DNA from: Carnobacterium divergens DSM 20623
Lineage (GTDB): Bacteria; Bacillota; Bacilli; Lactobacillales; Carnobacteriaceae
NCBI RefSeq assembly: GCF_000744255.1
Contig: NZ_JQLO01000001.1
Coordinates: forward strand, 682,001 to 746,000
DNA: 64,000 bases
Direction: 5' to 3'
Part shown: piece by piece, positions 1-7,471 of the stretch
How positions within the stretch are numbered: position 1 is the first letter of the stretch
Layout of the letters: every line of letters starts with the position of its first letter
The notes under the pieces: model-generated
Told to the model about the DNA's origin: nothing
Seen by the model: the letters and a program-made list of their open reading frames with translations, nothing else
Database searches by the model: none
Made by a program: the position numbers and the translations under genes

Positions 1-264
1 ACACAACTGTTTGAAACAGAAGAAGCCCCTGCATTAACAAAACTAATTCAAGACGTCAGTTACTTACAAGGAATGTTGAATCTTCCTAAAGAGTTATTCA
101 AGTCTGAAAATTCACGTAAATCAATTCTTTTGGTTCAGAAAAAAGGTGGAACTGCTAAACAAGCTAAGCAAGTGTTACTAGCAGAAATTCCAGACTTTAA
201 GAATCCCAAAGCGATGGTTCATTTTATGAACGAAGTCGATACTTGGAAAAAAGAGAATATTTAA
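1..264 (+). CDS. ytxK: C-terminal part of a YtxK-type SAM-dependent methyltransferase (5' truncated by window edge)
   Basis: An open frame runs from base 1 to a TAA at 262-264, so only about 87 C-terminal residues are present; an internal ATG at 73 is not a real start. The residues LNLPKELFK, SILLVQKKG and QVLLAEIPDF resemble the end of the YtxK group of N6-DNA-methylase-like proteins, which sits immediately upstream of ackA in many Bacilli. The family's substrate is not established. The position 26 bases before ackA, with no terminator between them, suggests co-transcription. The catalytic motifs lie outside the window, so the assignment rests on C-terminal resemblance and synteny. Confidence 0.7.
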   Translation, partial: TQLFETEEAPALTKLIQDVSYLQGMLNLPKELFKSENSRKSILLVQKKGGTAKQAKQVLLAEIPDFKNPKAMVHFMNEVDTWKKENI

Positions 265-290
265 TATAACACAAAAGGAGAGTCATTTAT

Positions 291-1481
291 ATGTCAAAAA
301 CAATTGCAATCAACGCCGGTAGTTCAAGTTTAAAATGGCAATTATTCGAAATGCCATCAGAAACAGTTATCGCTAAAGGAATCGTAGAAAGAATTGGGTT
401 ACCAGAATCAATCTTTACAATCAAATATGGCGAAGGTCAAAAATTTGAAGAAGTATTAGACATTAATGATCATGAATTTGCAGTAGAGATGTTACTAAAA
501 CAATTATTAGAATTGAACATTATCGCAAGCTTTAACGAAATTACTGGCGTAGGACATCGTGTCGTTGCTGGTGGAGAAATCTTTAAAGATTCAGCTTTAA
601 TTACAGATGAAGTATTAGGACAAATTGAAGACTTATCAGAATTAGCTCCGTTACACAATCCAGCAAATGCTACAGGAATCCGTGCCTTCAAAAAATTATT
701 ACCAGAAATTACAAGTGTTGCAGTATTTGATACTTCTTTCCATACAACAATGCCTAAGAAGAGCTATTTATACAGCATTCCAATGAAATATTATGAAGAT
801 TTTGCAGCCCGTAAATATGGTGCTCACGGAACTTCACATAAATTTGTTTCAGAACGTGCAGCAGAAATGTTAGGTCGTCCTCTTGAAGAGTTAAAATTAA
901 TCTCTTGTCACCTAGGAAACGGCGCTTCAATTACTGCTATTGACGGTGGGAAATCAGTTGACACATCAATGGGCTTCACACCACTTGCAGGTGTAACAAT
1001 GGGAACTCGTTCTGGCGATATTGATCCTTCATTAATTGCCTACTTAATGGGTAAATTAAACATTACAGATATCAACGAATTCATCAACATTTTAAATAAA
1101 GAATCTGGTTTACTAGGCTTATCTGAAATTTCAAGCGATATGCGTGATCTTGAAGTAGCTCAATTAACAGATGACAATGCAAACATTGCATTACGTATCT
1201 TTGCAGATCGCATTAAAAAATACATTGGTTCATACATTGCAACAATGAATGGTGTTGACGCAATCATCTTTACAGCAGGAATCGGCGAAAACGATATCCA
1301 TATGCGTAAAGAAATCATTGACGGTATTACTGTTTTTGGTTGTGAAATGGATGCAGAATTAAACAATGTTCGTAGTGATGAACGTGTTATTTCAACTGCT
1401 GACTCAAAAGTTAAAGTACTCTTGATTCCAACAGATGAAGAAGTAATGATCGCTCGTGATGTAGAACGTTTATCGAAATAA
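291..1481 (+). CDS. ackA: Acetate kinase
   Basis: This cytosolic enzyme interconverts acetyl phosphate plus ADP and acetate plus ATP, the energy-yielding last step of mixed-acid fermentation; it works with phosphotransacetylase, which is not in the window. At 396 residues it has the family's usual length. The N-terminal phosphate-binding segment [10 protein letters not shown] (residues 7-16), HGTSHK (about 181-186), HLGNGAS (about 206-212) and the C-terminal FTAGIGEN are all intact. The start is an ATG preceded by AAAGGAGAG. Its product links to the pdhABCD operon near the other end of the window, which supplies acetyl-CoA. A strong hairpin terminator follows. Confidence 0.97.
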   Translation: MSKTIAINAGSSSLKWQLFEMPSETVIAKGIVERIGLPESIFTIKYGEGQKFEEVLDINDHEFAVEMLLKQLLELNIIASFNEITGVGHRVVAGGEIFKDSALITDEVLGQIEDLSELAPLHNPANATGIRAFKKLLPEITSVAVFDTSFHTTMPKKSYLYSIPMKYYEDFAARKYGAHGTSHKFVSERAAEMLGRPLEELKLISCHLGNGASITAIDGGKSVDTSMGFTPLAGVTMGTRSGDIDPSLIAYLMGKLNITDINEFINILNKESGLLGLSEISSDMRDLEVAQLTDDNANIALRIFADRIKKYIGSYIATMNGVDAIIFTAGIGENDIHMRKEIIDGITVFGCEMDAELNNVRSDERVISTADSKVKVLLIPTDEEVMIARDVERLSK

Positions 1482-1492
1482 AGTATCTAAAT

Positions 1493-1528
1493 AAAAAAAT
1501 CATCTCATTTTTTGAGATGATTTTTTAT
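1493..1528 (+). terminator. Intrinsic terminator of ackA
   Basis: The stem CATCTCA / TGAGATG is extended by flanking A and T runs around a short T loop, and a T-rich tract follows. It lies 12 bases after the ackA stop. Confidence 0.9.
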
Positions 1529-1622
1529 TTGTTAAACGGACGATTAGTTTCAAGATACACTGTAATTTTTTATAGAGCTTGTTTTAATCTAAATAGACGA
1601 ATAGATTCAAACCAAAAATTAT

Positions 1623-1654
1623 AAAAAAAAGAAGCATAACGCTTCTTTTTTTTT
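1623..1654 (-). terminator. Intrinsic terminator of the universal stress protein gene
   Basis: GAAGC-ATAAC-GCTTC is flanked by A8 and T9, so it can work in both directions. It abuts the stop codon of the minus-strand gene. Confidence 0.8.
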
Positions 1655-2135
1655 AGTATTTCTCTTTTTTATCAGGTAATTTATTTTCTAAATCAGTACG
1701 GACAACTAAGACGTCGCACGTTGCTTGACGAATAACGTATTCTGAAACAGAACCGATAAAAATTCGTTCTACCGCATTAAGACCAGTAGCACCGACCATA
1801 ATCAAATCAATGTCTTGTTCTTCTGGAATTTGTTTGGCAATAATTGCTTTTGGTGAACCATACTCAATCGTATAACGAACATCTTCAACATCATGATTTT
1901 TTGCATAACGTTGATACTCTTCCATGGTGTTTTTAGCTTGTTCGGTAGCTTGTTCTGCCATTGCTCCATCAAAGCTAGAAACGCTTTGGAAAGCTCTTGT
2001 ATCAATAACGTGAACCAAAACCAATGCAGCCTCGTTACGATTTGCTACATAAACAGCCTTTTTAAAAGCTAATTCAGCTTCCTCAGATCCATCGACAGCA
2101 ACTAAAATACGTTTGTATTGTTGTAACATGTTCAT
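1653..2135 (-). CDS. Universal stress protein, UspA family
   Basis: This 160-residue single-domain Usp protein belongs to a family of cytoplasmic nucleotide-binding proteins made under starvation and stress; the molecular role is usually unknown. It has the N-terminal ILVAVDGSEEAELA strand-loop segment (about residues 10-23) and the C-terminal ATP-binding pattern MVGATGLNAVERIFIGSVSEYV, which fits G-x2-G-x9-G-S. That pattern suggests an ATP-binding member. Two ATGs (2135 and 2129) are possible; AGGAG lies nearest to the second at normal spacing, so the start is uncertain by two residues. It is monocistronic. Confidence 0.92.
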   Translation of the reverse strand: MNMLQQYKRILVAVDGSEEAELAFKKAVYVANRNEAALVLVHVIDTRAFQSVSSFDGAMAEQATEQAKNTMEEYQRYAKNHDVEDVRYTIEYGSPKAIIAKQIPEEQDIDLIMVGATGLNAVERIFIGSVSEYVIRQATCDVLVVRTDLENKLPDKKEKY

Positions 2136-2269
2136 CCACTCCTCTTCAATTCATGATATAATAAGAATCAAATGCGTTCTTCTATCTTTATTTTACAACA
2201 AAAACTTGAAACTTGAAACTTAAAACCTTTGTAAAGTCTATTTTAGTTAAAAGAAAGGATTTTTTATCC

Positions 2270-2515
2270 ATGCAAAAAGGGGATATTTTAATTAGTGAAG
2301 CTTTTTTAGAACCAAAGTTTATTCTTTTTAAAGCCTATTGTGAAGAACAACAAATTTTCTATTTAAAGGATATCAACCGTGAACTTATTGAACAATTTGC
2401 AGAAGTTAAAGGCATTGGTGGCGTGAAGATGGCGGCAATTATTGAACGTTTAGCAGGCCCCGTTGGAAATTTACAAATAGAATTACTAGATATTAGTCAA
2501 CTAAAAAAGAAGTAA
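2270..2515 (+). CDS. Small protein with a helix-hairpin-helix-like motif, function unknown
   Basis: I chose the ATG at 2270 (81 residues) over an upstream in-frame ATG at 2213 because AAAGGA stands about 10 bases before it. The visible motif is VKGIGGVKMAAIIERL (about residues 45-60), a G-I-G-G hairpin flanked by helices as in non-specific DNA-binding helix-hairpin-helix proteins. The rest is predicted helical. There is no catalytic domain, signal peptide or membrane segment. It is a single-gene unit between uspA and a small membrane protein. DNA binding is inferred from the motif only; I do not recognise a characterised family. Confidence 0.65.
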   Translation: MQKGDILISEAFLEPKFILFKAYCEEQQIFYLKDINRELIEQFAEVKGIGGVKMAAIIERLAGPVGNLQIELLDISQLKKK

Positions 2516-2550
2516 ACTATCCATTTATGTAGACAGTTTACTTCTTTTTT
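2503..2550. terminator. Bidirectional terminator between convergent genes
   Basis: A 16-bp perfect inverted repeat (2503-2518 with 2535-2550; core AAGTAAACT / AGTTTACTT) has A and T runs at its ends. It serves the plus-strand HhH gene and the minus-strand membrane protein gene, and overlaps the last codons of the former. Confidence 0.9.
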
Positions 2551-2828
2551 TAATTAATTCTGCGATTAAGCCCTATTACGAAGAACACCATTAAAAAGCT
2601 TGTTATGGCAAGAAAGGTTAACCAAAGCCATTGTTGATGATAAAAAACTAAAAAACAGGCGAATAACCCAAAAATCAACATTAAGTAGCCATAAGATTTA
2701 AAAAATTTTTGATTAAACTGATGTTGTTCCTTTTGCTCATTAATAATTAAGACGCTTGCTTTTCCACTTAATAGGAAGAAAGCAATTGCAAATAAAATCA
2801 ATGCAAAAATAACCATTAAAATTGTCAT
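2550..2828 (-). CDS. Small DUF3784-like membrane protein
   Basis: This 92-residue hydrophobic protein has three likely transmembrane segments (about residues 2-20, 46-63 and 67-87) and a short charged loop (EQKEQHQ) after the first. The start of the protein (FFLLSGKASVLI) resembles small Firmicutes membrane proteins of the DUF3784 type, whose function is unknown. The ATG at 2828 is preceded by AAAGGA at about 10 bases. It is convergent with the upstream HhH gene and divergent from mntH. Membrane location is clear; no function can be assigned. Confidence 0.65.
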   Translation of the reverse strand: MTILMVIFALILFAIAFFLLSGKASVLIINEQKEQHQFNQKFFKSYGYLMLIFGLFACFLVFYHQQWLWLTFLAITSFLMVFFVIGLNRRIN

Positions 2829-2911
2829 TAATCATGATTCCTTTCTAACAATCTATTTTCATCTATAGCATAGCATAAAATCAATCGAATTTGAATGAAT
2901 GTTAGTTGTTC

Positions 2912-2940
2912 TTGATTTAAGTAATATTTGATAGTAAAAT
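2912..2940 (+). promoter_or_regulatory. mntH promoter
   Basis: TTGATT (2912-2917), a 17-base spacer and TAAAAT (2935-2940) form a good sigma-A promoter 38 bases before the mntH start codon. Confidence 0.75.
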
Positions 2941-2953
2941 TAGGTTAACCTAA
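2940..2953. promoter_or_regulatory. Candidate MntR/DtxR-family operator of mntH
   Basis: TTAGGTTAACCTAA is a perfect 14-base palindrome that begins on the last base of the -10 element and covers the expected transcription start. It resembles DtxR/MntR-type metal-dependent repressor sites (TTAGGTTAG-type half sites). The position is ideal for manganese-dependent repression of the downstream Mn2+ importer. The repressor gene is not in the window. Confidence 0.7.
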
Positions 2954-2977
2954 AAAGCTATGAATGGAGGAGATTAA

Positions 2978-4279
2978 TTGGGGTTAAATGAAAATAAACA
3001 AGACAAAGATAAATTTGGGAAACGAATTGCAATCCCAAAAAATGCGTCTTCCTTTAGAAAGCTGCTTGCTTTTATGGGGCCAGGGGCGTTGATTGCAGTT
3101 GGCTATGTAGATCCAGGGAATTGGGCAACATCGATTGCTGGAGGCTCTTCTTTTGGGTATTTGCTATTATCTGTTATTCTATTATCAAACTTGATGGCGG
3201 TGTTGTTACAGTCGTTAAGTGCTAAATTGGGAATTGCGACAGAAAAAGATTTAGCCGAGCTATGTCGAGATGAATATGGAAAAAAAAGAGCGATTTTGTT
3301 ATGGATTTTGGCACAGTTAGCTATTATTGCAACAGATTTAGCTGAAGTTATTGGAGCAGCAATCGCATTAAAGTTACTTTTTGGAATTCCGCTATTATAC
3401 GGTGTATTGATTACATCCTTAGATATTTTATTGCTCTTATTTTTACAGCACAAAGGATTCAAATGGATTGAACGGATTGTCATTACTCTAATGACGACAA
3501 TTTTTATCTGTTTTTCAATTGAATTATTTTTAAGTAAACCAGAATTTAGAGAAATTATGGTAGGCTTTTTACCCCATACAGAAGTAGTCACGAATCCTAA
3601 AGTTCTGTATTTAGCATTGGGAATTCTCGGGGCAACGGTCATGCCACATAATTTATATTTACATTCGTCAATTGTCCAAAGTAGAGCCTATGAACGGACA
3701 CCAGCAGGAAAAAAAGAGGCGACTAAATTTGCTTTTCTTGACTCAACGATTAATTTGACGTTTGCTTTATTAATCAATGCAGCTATTTTAATCCTTGCAG
3801 CGGCAACCTTCTATAAAACTGGGCAATACAATGTGGTTGGGATTGAAGATACGTATCAACTTTTGAATGGGACATTAGGTTCGAGTATTGCGAGTACGAT
3901 ATTTGCAGTTGCGTTATTAGCAAGTGGACAAAATTCAACTTTAACAGGTACCATGGCTGGGCAAATTATCATGGAAGGCTTTTTAAACTTAAAGATTCCT
4001 GCTTGGTTAAGTCGTTTGGGAACGCGTTTATTTGCAATTGTTCCAGCTGTTATTGTAACGATTATTGCAGGACAAAGGGGAACGGATGAATTACTATTAT
4101 TAAGTCAAGTAATTTTATCGATGCAGTTACCGTTTGCAATTTTTCCTTTAATTCAATTTACTAGTAATGAGCGTTTGATGGGGGATTTGAAAAACGGGAA
4201 AGTCGTCAATAGCCTAGCCTGGTTTATTGGTTTGTTGATTACAGGCTTAAACATATATTTACTAACAACATTCTTTTAA
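2978..4279 (+). CDS. mntH: Manganese/divalent metal:proton symporter, NRAMP family
   Basis: This integral membrane importer takes up Mn2+ (and other divalent metals) with protons. At 433 residues with about 11 transmembrane segments it matches bacterial MntH. The family signatures are present: GYVDPGNWATSI in the first helix (about residues 42-53, the metal-binding D-P-G-N) and MPHNLYLHS in the sixth (about 222-230, M-P-H). The start is TTG with GGAGG seven bases upstream; no in-frame ATG has a better site. It has its own promoter with an overlapping DtxR/MntR-like palindrome and its own terminator, so manganese repression is the likely control. Confidence 0.95.
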   Translation: MGLNENKQDKDKFGKRIAIPKNASSFRKLLAFMGPGALIAVGYVDPGNWATSIAGGSSFGYLLLSVILLSNLMAVLLQSLSAKLGIATEKDLAELCRDEYGKKRAILLWILAQLAIIATDLAEVIGAAIALKLLFGIPLLYGVLITSLDILLLLFLQHKGFKWIERIVITLMTTIFICFSIELFLSKPEFREIMVGFLPHTEVVTNPKVLYLALGILGATVMPHNLYLHSSIVQSRAYERTPAGKKEATKFAFLDSTINLTFALLINAAILILAAATFYKTGQYNVVGIEDTYQLLNGTLGSSIASTIFAVALLASGQNSTLTGTMAGQIIMEGFLNLKIPAWLSRLGTRLFAIVPAVIVTIIAGQRGTDELLLLSQVILSMQLPFAIFPLIQFTSNERLMGDLKNGKVVNSLAWFIGLLITGLNIYLLTTFF

Positions 4280-4280
4280 G

Positions 4281-4320
4281 AAAAAACAGGTAATGCTTGC
4301 CATTGCTTGTTTTTTTTTTT
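4281..4320 (+). terminator. Intrinsic terminator of mntH
   Basis: AACAGGTAATG pairs with CATTGCTTGTT when G-U pairs are allowed. A run of T follows to 4320. Confidence 0.8.
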
Positions 4321-4321
4321 G

Positions 4322-4356
4322 CAAAAAAAGTCACCTTCTATTACTAGAAGATGACT
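4322..4356 (-). terminator. Intrinsic terminator downstream of 6S RNA (minus strand)
   Basis: On the minus strand a 12-bp stem, AGTCATCTTCTA with TAGAAGGTGACT (one wobble), encloses a GTAA loop and is followed by T7. It would stop read-through from rarA and ssrS before mntH. Confidence 0.85.
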
Positions 4357-4372
4357 CCAAAATATAAATTTT

Positions 4373-4567
4373 AAAAAAGAAATCCGGTGATGCCGTTTTC
4401 GCGTTCAGGTAGTGTTGATCCCGCATACATGCAGGTGGGCTCCGCTGTCAAATATCTAACTACCAAAGGTAAAGGCTTGTTATCCATTTGAATCAGTTTG
4501 GATCCCGAGGTCGTACTATTTGTTCGGTCAGCACATTTATTGAACAATTCGTACATCTCAGAATTCT
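4373..4567 (-). ncRNA. ssrS: 6S RNA
   Basis: 6S RNA mimics an open promoter, binds sigma-A RNA polymerase holoenzyme and damps transcription in stationary phase. On the minus strand a perfect promoter (TTGAAA-17-TACTAT) is followed by about 195 bases that fold as expected. The closing stem pairs GAATTCTGAGATG with CATCACCGGATTTC. A long terminal hairpin is nested from GGG..CTG..CAAAT to ATTTG..CAG..CCC. A small hairpin (CCTGCAT-GT-ATGCGGG) lies on the 3' side of the central bubble. The 3' end runs into T6. The position just downstream of rarA matches ssrS in many Firmicutes. Short ORFs over this region are spurious. Ends are estimated from the promoter and the T run. Confidence 0.87.
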
Positions 4568-4574
4568 TATCTTT

Positions 4575-4603
4575 ATAGTAGCATATGCTTTTTTTATTTT
4601 CAA
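4575..4603 (-). promoter_or_regulatory. 6S RNA promoter
   Basis: On the minus strand, TTGAAA (4603-4598), a 17-base spacer and TACTAT (4580-4575) predict a start near 4567. This gives the 6S RNA its own transcription independent of rarA. Confidence 0.8.
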
Positions 4604-4656
4604 GTTTCAATGCTTAAAATCTGCCAATAATTCAAGTGAAAAAATTTTAAGAACTA

Positions 4657-5934
4657 TCAGGATTTCTTTTTCATTTTATTGATGGTGTCATATTGTCTAG
4701 CTAAACTATCTTCATATTTGCCAGTGTGATTTGGTTCAAAATAAACGGCATTTTTCAGCTTATCTGGCAAGTATTGTTGATTCACCCAAGCGCCAGGAAA
4801 AGAGTGTGGGTATTTGTAATCGACGCCACGGCCTAATTCCTTTGCACCACTGTAGTGAGAATCTTTTAAATGATCTGGAACGTCCCCACTTTTACCAGCA
4901 CGAATATCGCTTAGTGCTGCATCAATCGCTACGTAAGTCGAATTTGATTTAGGGGAAAGGCATAAATCAACAACTGCATTTGCTAAAGGAATTCTGGCTT
5001 CCGGAAAGCCAAGTTTTTCAGCTGCTTGCACGGCAGTTACAGTTCTGGCAGCAGCAGCAGGATTTGCTAAGCCAATGTCTTCATAGGCAATCACCATTAG
5101 TCTTCGGGCGATGATGGGCAAGTCACCGGCTTCAACTAAACGCCCCATATAGTGAAGAGCAGCATTTACATCACTGCCACGAACAGATTTTTGTAAAGCG
5201 GAAATGACATCATAATGAGCATCGCCATCTTTATCATGAGTCAGAGCTTTTCTTTGCAAGCATTCTTCAGCAATTTCAAGTGTAATTACAATAACACCAT
5301 CTTGATTTGGTTTAGTTGAGCGAACGGCTAATTCTAAACCATTTAAAGAACTACGAACGTCGCCATTTGTTGCTCTAGCAAAATGAAGCATCGCTTCTAG
5401 GCTGATTTCAATAGTTAAACTGCCTAAACCTTTATCAGAATCTTTTATAGCTCGTTCTAATGCGGATTCAATCTCTTCAATTTGTAAAGGTTTTAATTCA
5501 AAGATTTGTGTTCTACTTCGAATCGCTGGGTTAATAGTAATATAAGGATTTTCAGTTGTTGCTCCAATCATAATTACGCGCCCATTTTCAAGGTGAGGCA
5601 ATAAAAAATCTTGTTTAGGCTTATCTAAACGATGAACTTCATCTAGTAATAAAATAACAGTTCCGCTCATTTTTGCTTCTTCAACGACGATTTGTAAGTC
5701 TTTTTTTGAATCTGTGGCTGCATTTAACGTGCGAAATGCAAATTGAGTAGAACCCGCAATCGCACTGGCGATACTTGTTTTTCCAATGCCAGGAGGGCCG
5801 TATAAAATCATAGAGGAAAGCATTTTAGCTTCCACCATTCGTCTAATAATTTTGCCTTCTCCAACGAGATGCTGTTGTCCAACAATTTGGTCGATGTTTG
5901 TTGGCCGCATTCTAAAAGCTAAAGGTTGATTCAT
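4657..5934 (-). CDS. rarA: Replication-associated recombination protein A (MgsA/RarA AAA+ ATPase)
   Basis: RarA is a clamp-loader-like AAA+ ATPase acting at stalled replication forks with SSB and RecA. The 425-residue protein has the N-terminal QIVGQQHLVG segment, Walker A GPPGIGKTS (about residues 46-54), Walker B LLLLDEVHRLD (about 94-104), sensor residues in IGATTENPY, and the C-terminal MgsA tetramerisation region with GRLVEAGDLPIIARRL. The ATG is preceded by AAGGAGG. The promoter has an extended -10 (TGGTATAAT on the minus strand, 5972-5967). A degenerate SOS-like box lies further upstream (6004-6015). 6S RNA follows downstream, the conserved Firmicutes arrangement. Confidence 0.95.
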   Translation of the reverse strand: MNQPLAFRMRPTNIDQIVGQQHLVGEGKIIRRMVEAKMLSSMILYGPPGIGKTSIASAIAGSTQFAFRTLNAATDSKKDLQIVVEEAKMSGTVILLLDEVHRLDKPKQDFLLPHLENGRVIMIGATTENPYITINPAIRSRTQIFELKPLQIEEIESALERAIKDSDKGLGSLTIEISLEAMLHFARATNGDVRSSLNGLELAVRSTKPNQDGVIVITLEIAEECLQRKALTHDKDGDAHYDVISALQKSVRGSDVNAALHYMGRLVEAGDLPIIARRLMVIAYEDIGLANPAAAARTVTAVQAAEKLGFPEARIPLANAVVDLCLSPKSNSTYVAIDAALSDIRAGKSGDVPDHLKDSHYSGAKELGRGVDYKYPHSFPGAWVNQQYLPDKLKNAVYFEPNHTGKYEDSLARQYDTINKMKKKS

Positions 5935-6003
5935 AGTAACCTCCTTATTAAAATAATCTTATTTCAATTATACCACTTTCTAACAAGACCTTCCACAAAA
6001 TAA

Positions 6004-6015
6004 GAACGTATGTTT
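6004..6015. promoter_or_regulatory. Weak candidate LexA box upstream of rarA
   Basis: GAAC-GTAT-GTTT (4+4+4) differs by one base from the GAAC-N4-GTTC core of Gram-positive LexA boxes. Read on the minus strand it shares ACATACGTTC with the much better box at 41643-41656. It lies about 35 bases upstream of the rarA -10 element. Confidence 0.35.
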
Positions 6016-6124
6016 AGTTTGGTGTGAAAGTCTAAAAATATTCAAAGGAAAGCGGTTAAATCAATGTTTTTCCTTACGTTTATCAAAAACTATGATATAG
6101 TAATTGGTGTATGGAGGGATAGAA

Positions 6125-6538
6125 ATGGATATTTACAAACAGTTATTGTACATTTTAAGTTTTTCATTTTTAGGAGAAGTGTTGTCAAAAGTTTTCACTT
6201 TACCGATTCCAGGAAGTGTGATAGGGATGTTGCTCTTATTTTTAGCACTACAATTTAAGCTGCTAAAAGTAAAAGATGTGGAGACGGTTGGAGGCTTTTT
6301 GCTTGGAAATTTAAGTATTTTATTTTTACCAGCAGGAGTTGGTATTATGGTTTATTTTCCAGTAATTAAAGACACATGGTGGTTATTATTGATTATTTCG
6401 TTACTCACAACAGCTTTTACAATTGGTTTTGTAGGCTTAATCGTTCAAGGTGTAAAACGTAAATTTGAAGATAACAGTGTTGACTTACCTAAAGATAGAA
6501 AGGATGACGCAAAAAGTGTATCAAGAACTTACAAGTAA
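6125..6538 (+). CDS. lrgA: CidA/LrgA family holin-like protein
   Basis: LrgA and LrgB are membrane proteins linked to control of murein hydrolase activity, autolysis and, in some species, pyruvate or other small-molecule transport. I place the start at the ATG at 6125 (137 residues) because GGAGG is nine bases upstream; two earlier in-frame starts lack such a site. Four hydrophobic segments are visible (about residues 6-25, 31-48, 60-82 and 86-110), with the family motif LPIPGSVIGMLLLFL in the second. A charged, probably cytoplasmic tail follows. The gene overlaps lrgB by 35 bases, which suggests translational coupling. No lytSR-type regulators are adjacent. Confidence 0.88.
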   Translation: MDIYKQLLYILSFSFLGEVLSKVFTLPIPGSVIGMLLLFLALQFKLLKVKDVETVGGFLLGNLSILFLPAGVGIMVYFPVIKDTWWLLLIISLLTTAFTIGFVGLIVQGVKRKFEDNSVDLPKDRKDDAKSVSRTYK

Positions 6539-7220
6539 TCCGATGTTTGGCCTTATCCTGTCAATTGCGATGTATTTAGGAGCCTTGGCTATTTTTAAGA
6601 GGTTTCCATTTCCATTATTGAATCCGCTCGTGTTAGCGACTATTTTTATTATTTTATTTTTAAAAATTACTAAGATTCCTTATGAAAATTATTACAAGGG
6701 TGGCGAAATTTTAAATATTTTAATCACGCCAGCTACTGTGGCATTAGGTATTCCATTGTATAATACATTTCATTTATTAAAAAAACATGTTCGTTCAATT
6801 ATGACGGGAATTTTACTTGGTACGATCACAAGTACTTTTTTTACAGGTATTCTTGCAGTATTATTTCACTTGAAAAAAGATATTATGGTATCAATCATGC
6901 CAAAATCAGTTACAACAGCAATAGCCTTAGGGATTTCTGAGAAAATGCACGGGATCGCAACGGTTACTCTCGTTATTGTAATTATTACAGGGATCATTGG
7001 TTCAATCATTGGACCTTCAATTTTGAAAGCTTTAAAAGTTACTGATCCAGTGGCCCAAGGAGTTGCCTTAGGCAGTGCTGCTCACGCAATAGGAACATCA
7101 AGAGCGTTAGAATTAGGGCCAATTGAAGGGGCCATGTCAGGATTAGCAATCGGAGTGACAGGAGTAGTAACAGTTTTCGTTGCGCCTTTAATGACACAAC
7201 TTGTATTAGCCCTATTTTAA
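6504..7220 (+). CDS. lrgB: LrgB family membrane protein
   Basis: This is the partner of LrgA, a 238-residue polytopic protein. The start is the ATG at 6504, giving MTQKVYQELTSNPMFGL, the usual LrgB N-terminus; a TTG further upstream lacks a ribosome binding site. Conserved LrgB segments include LNPLVLATI, LLTPATVALGIPLY-like (ITPATVALGIPLY), SIMPKSVTTAIALGISE and GSAAHAIGTSRALELG, so the protein appears complete. The start lies inside lrgA with AGAAAGG directly adjacent, so re-initiation after lrgA translation is likely. The pair forms a two-gene unit ended by a terminator. Confidence 0.92.
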   Translation: MTQKVYQELTSNPMFGLILSIAMYLGALAIFKRFPFPLLNPLVLATIFIILFLKITKIPYENYYKGGEILNILITPATVALGIPLYNTFHLLKKHVRSIMTGILLGTITSTFFTGILAVLFHLKKDIMVSIMPKSVTTAIALGISEKMHGIATVTLVIVIITGIIGSIIGPSILKALKVTDPVAQGVALGSAAHAIGTSRALELGPIEGAMSGLAIGVTGVVTVFVAPLMTQLVLALF

Positions 7221-7228
7221 GCTAATTT

Positions 7229-7274
7229 AAAACAAGATTTTAAGTTCATTTGACTTGAAATTTTGTTTTTTTTT
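7229..7274 (+). terminator. Intrinsic terminator of lrgAB
   Basis: AAACAAGATTTTAAGT pairs with ACTTGAAATTTTGTTT around a short loop. A run of eight T follows. Confidence 0.8.
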
Positions 7275-7471
7275 AACTTTAAAAGGAGTTTTATTTATCT
7301 TACCTTCATTTCTATTTGAGAATATCTAAAGAATTGATTAAAATAAGGTGCAATTTGGTCCGTTTTTTGAGATAATAAGTAGTGACTTTAATGAAAAGTG
7401 AATAGCATCTTGTAAATAGAACCATTAAAAGAAATAAGTAGTAAATGTATGATGCAGAAAGGAGTTCATCA

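Noticed and set aside
4371-4682. 79-codon minus-strand and 64-codon plus-strand frames between mntH and rarA
   Set aside because: Both overlap the 6S RNA, lack ribosome binding sites, and their composition is that of structured RNA.
6064-6258. 64-codon frame overlapping the start of lrgA
   Set aside because: No ribosome binding site and an almost complete overlap with lrgA in another frame.
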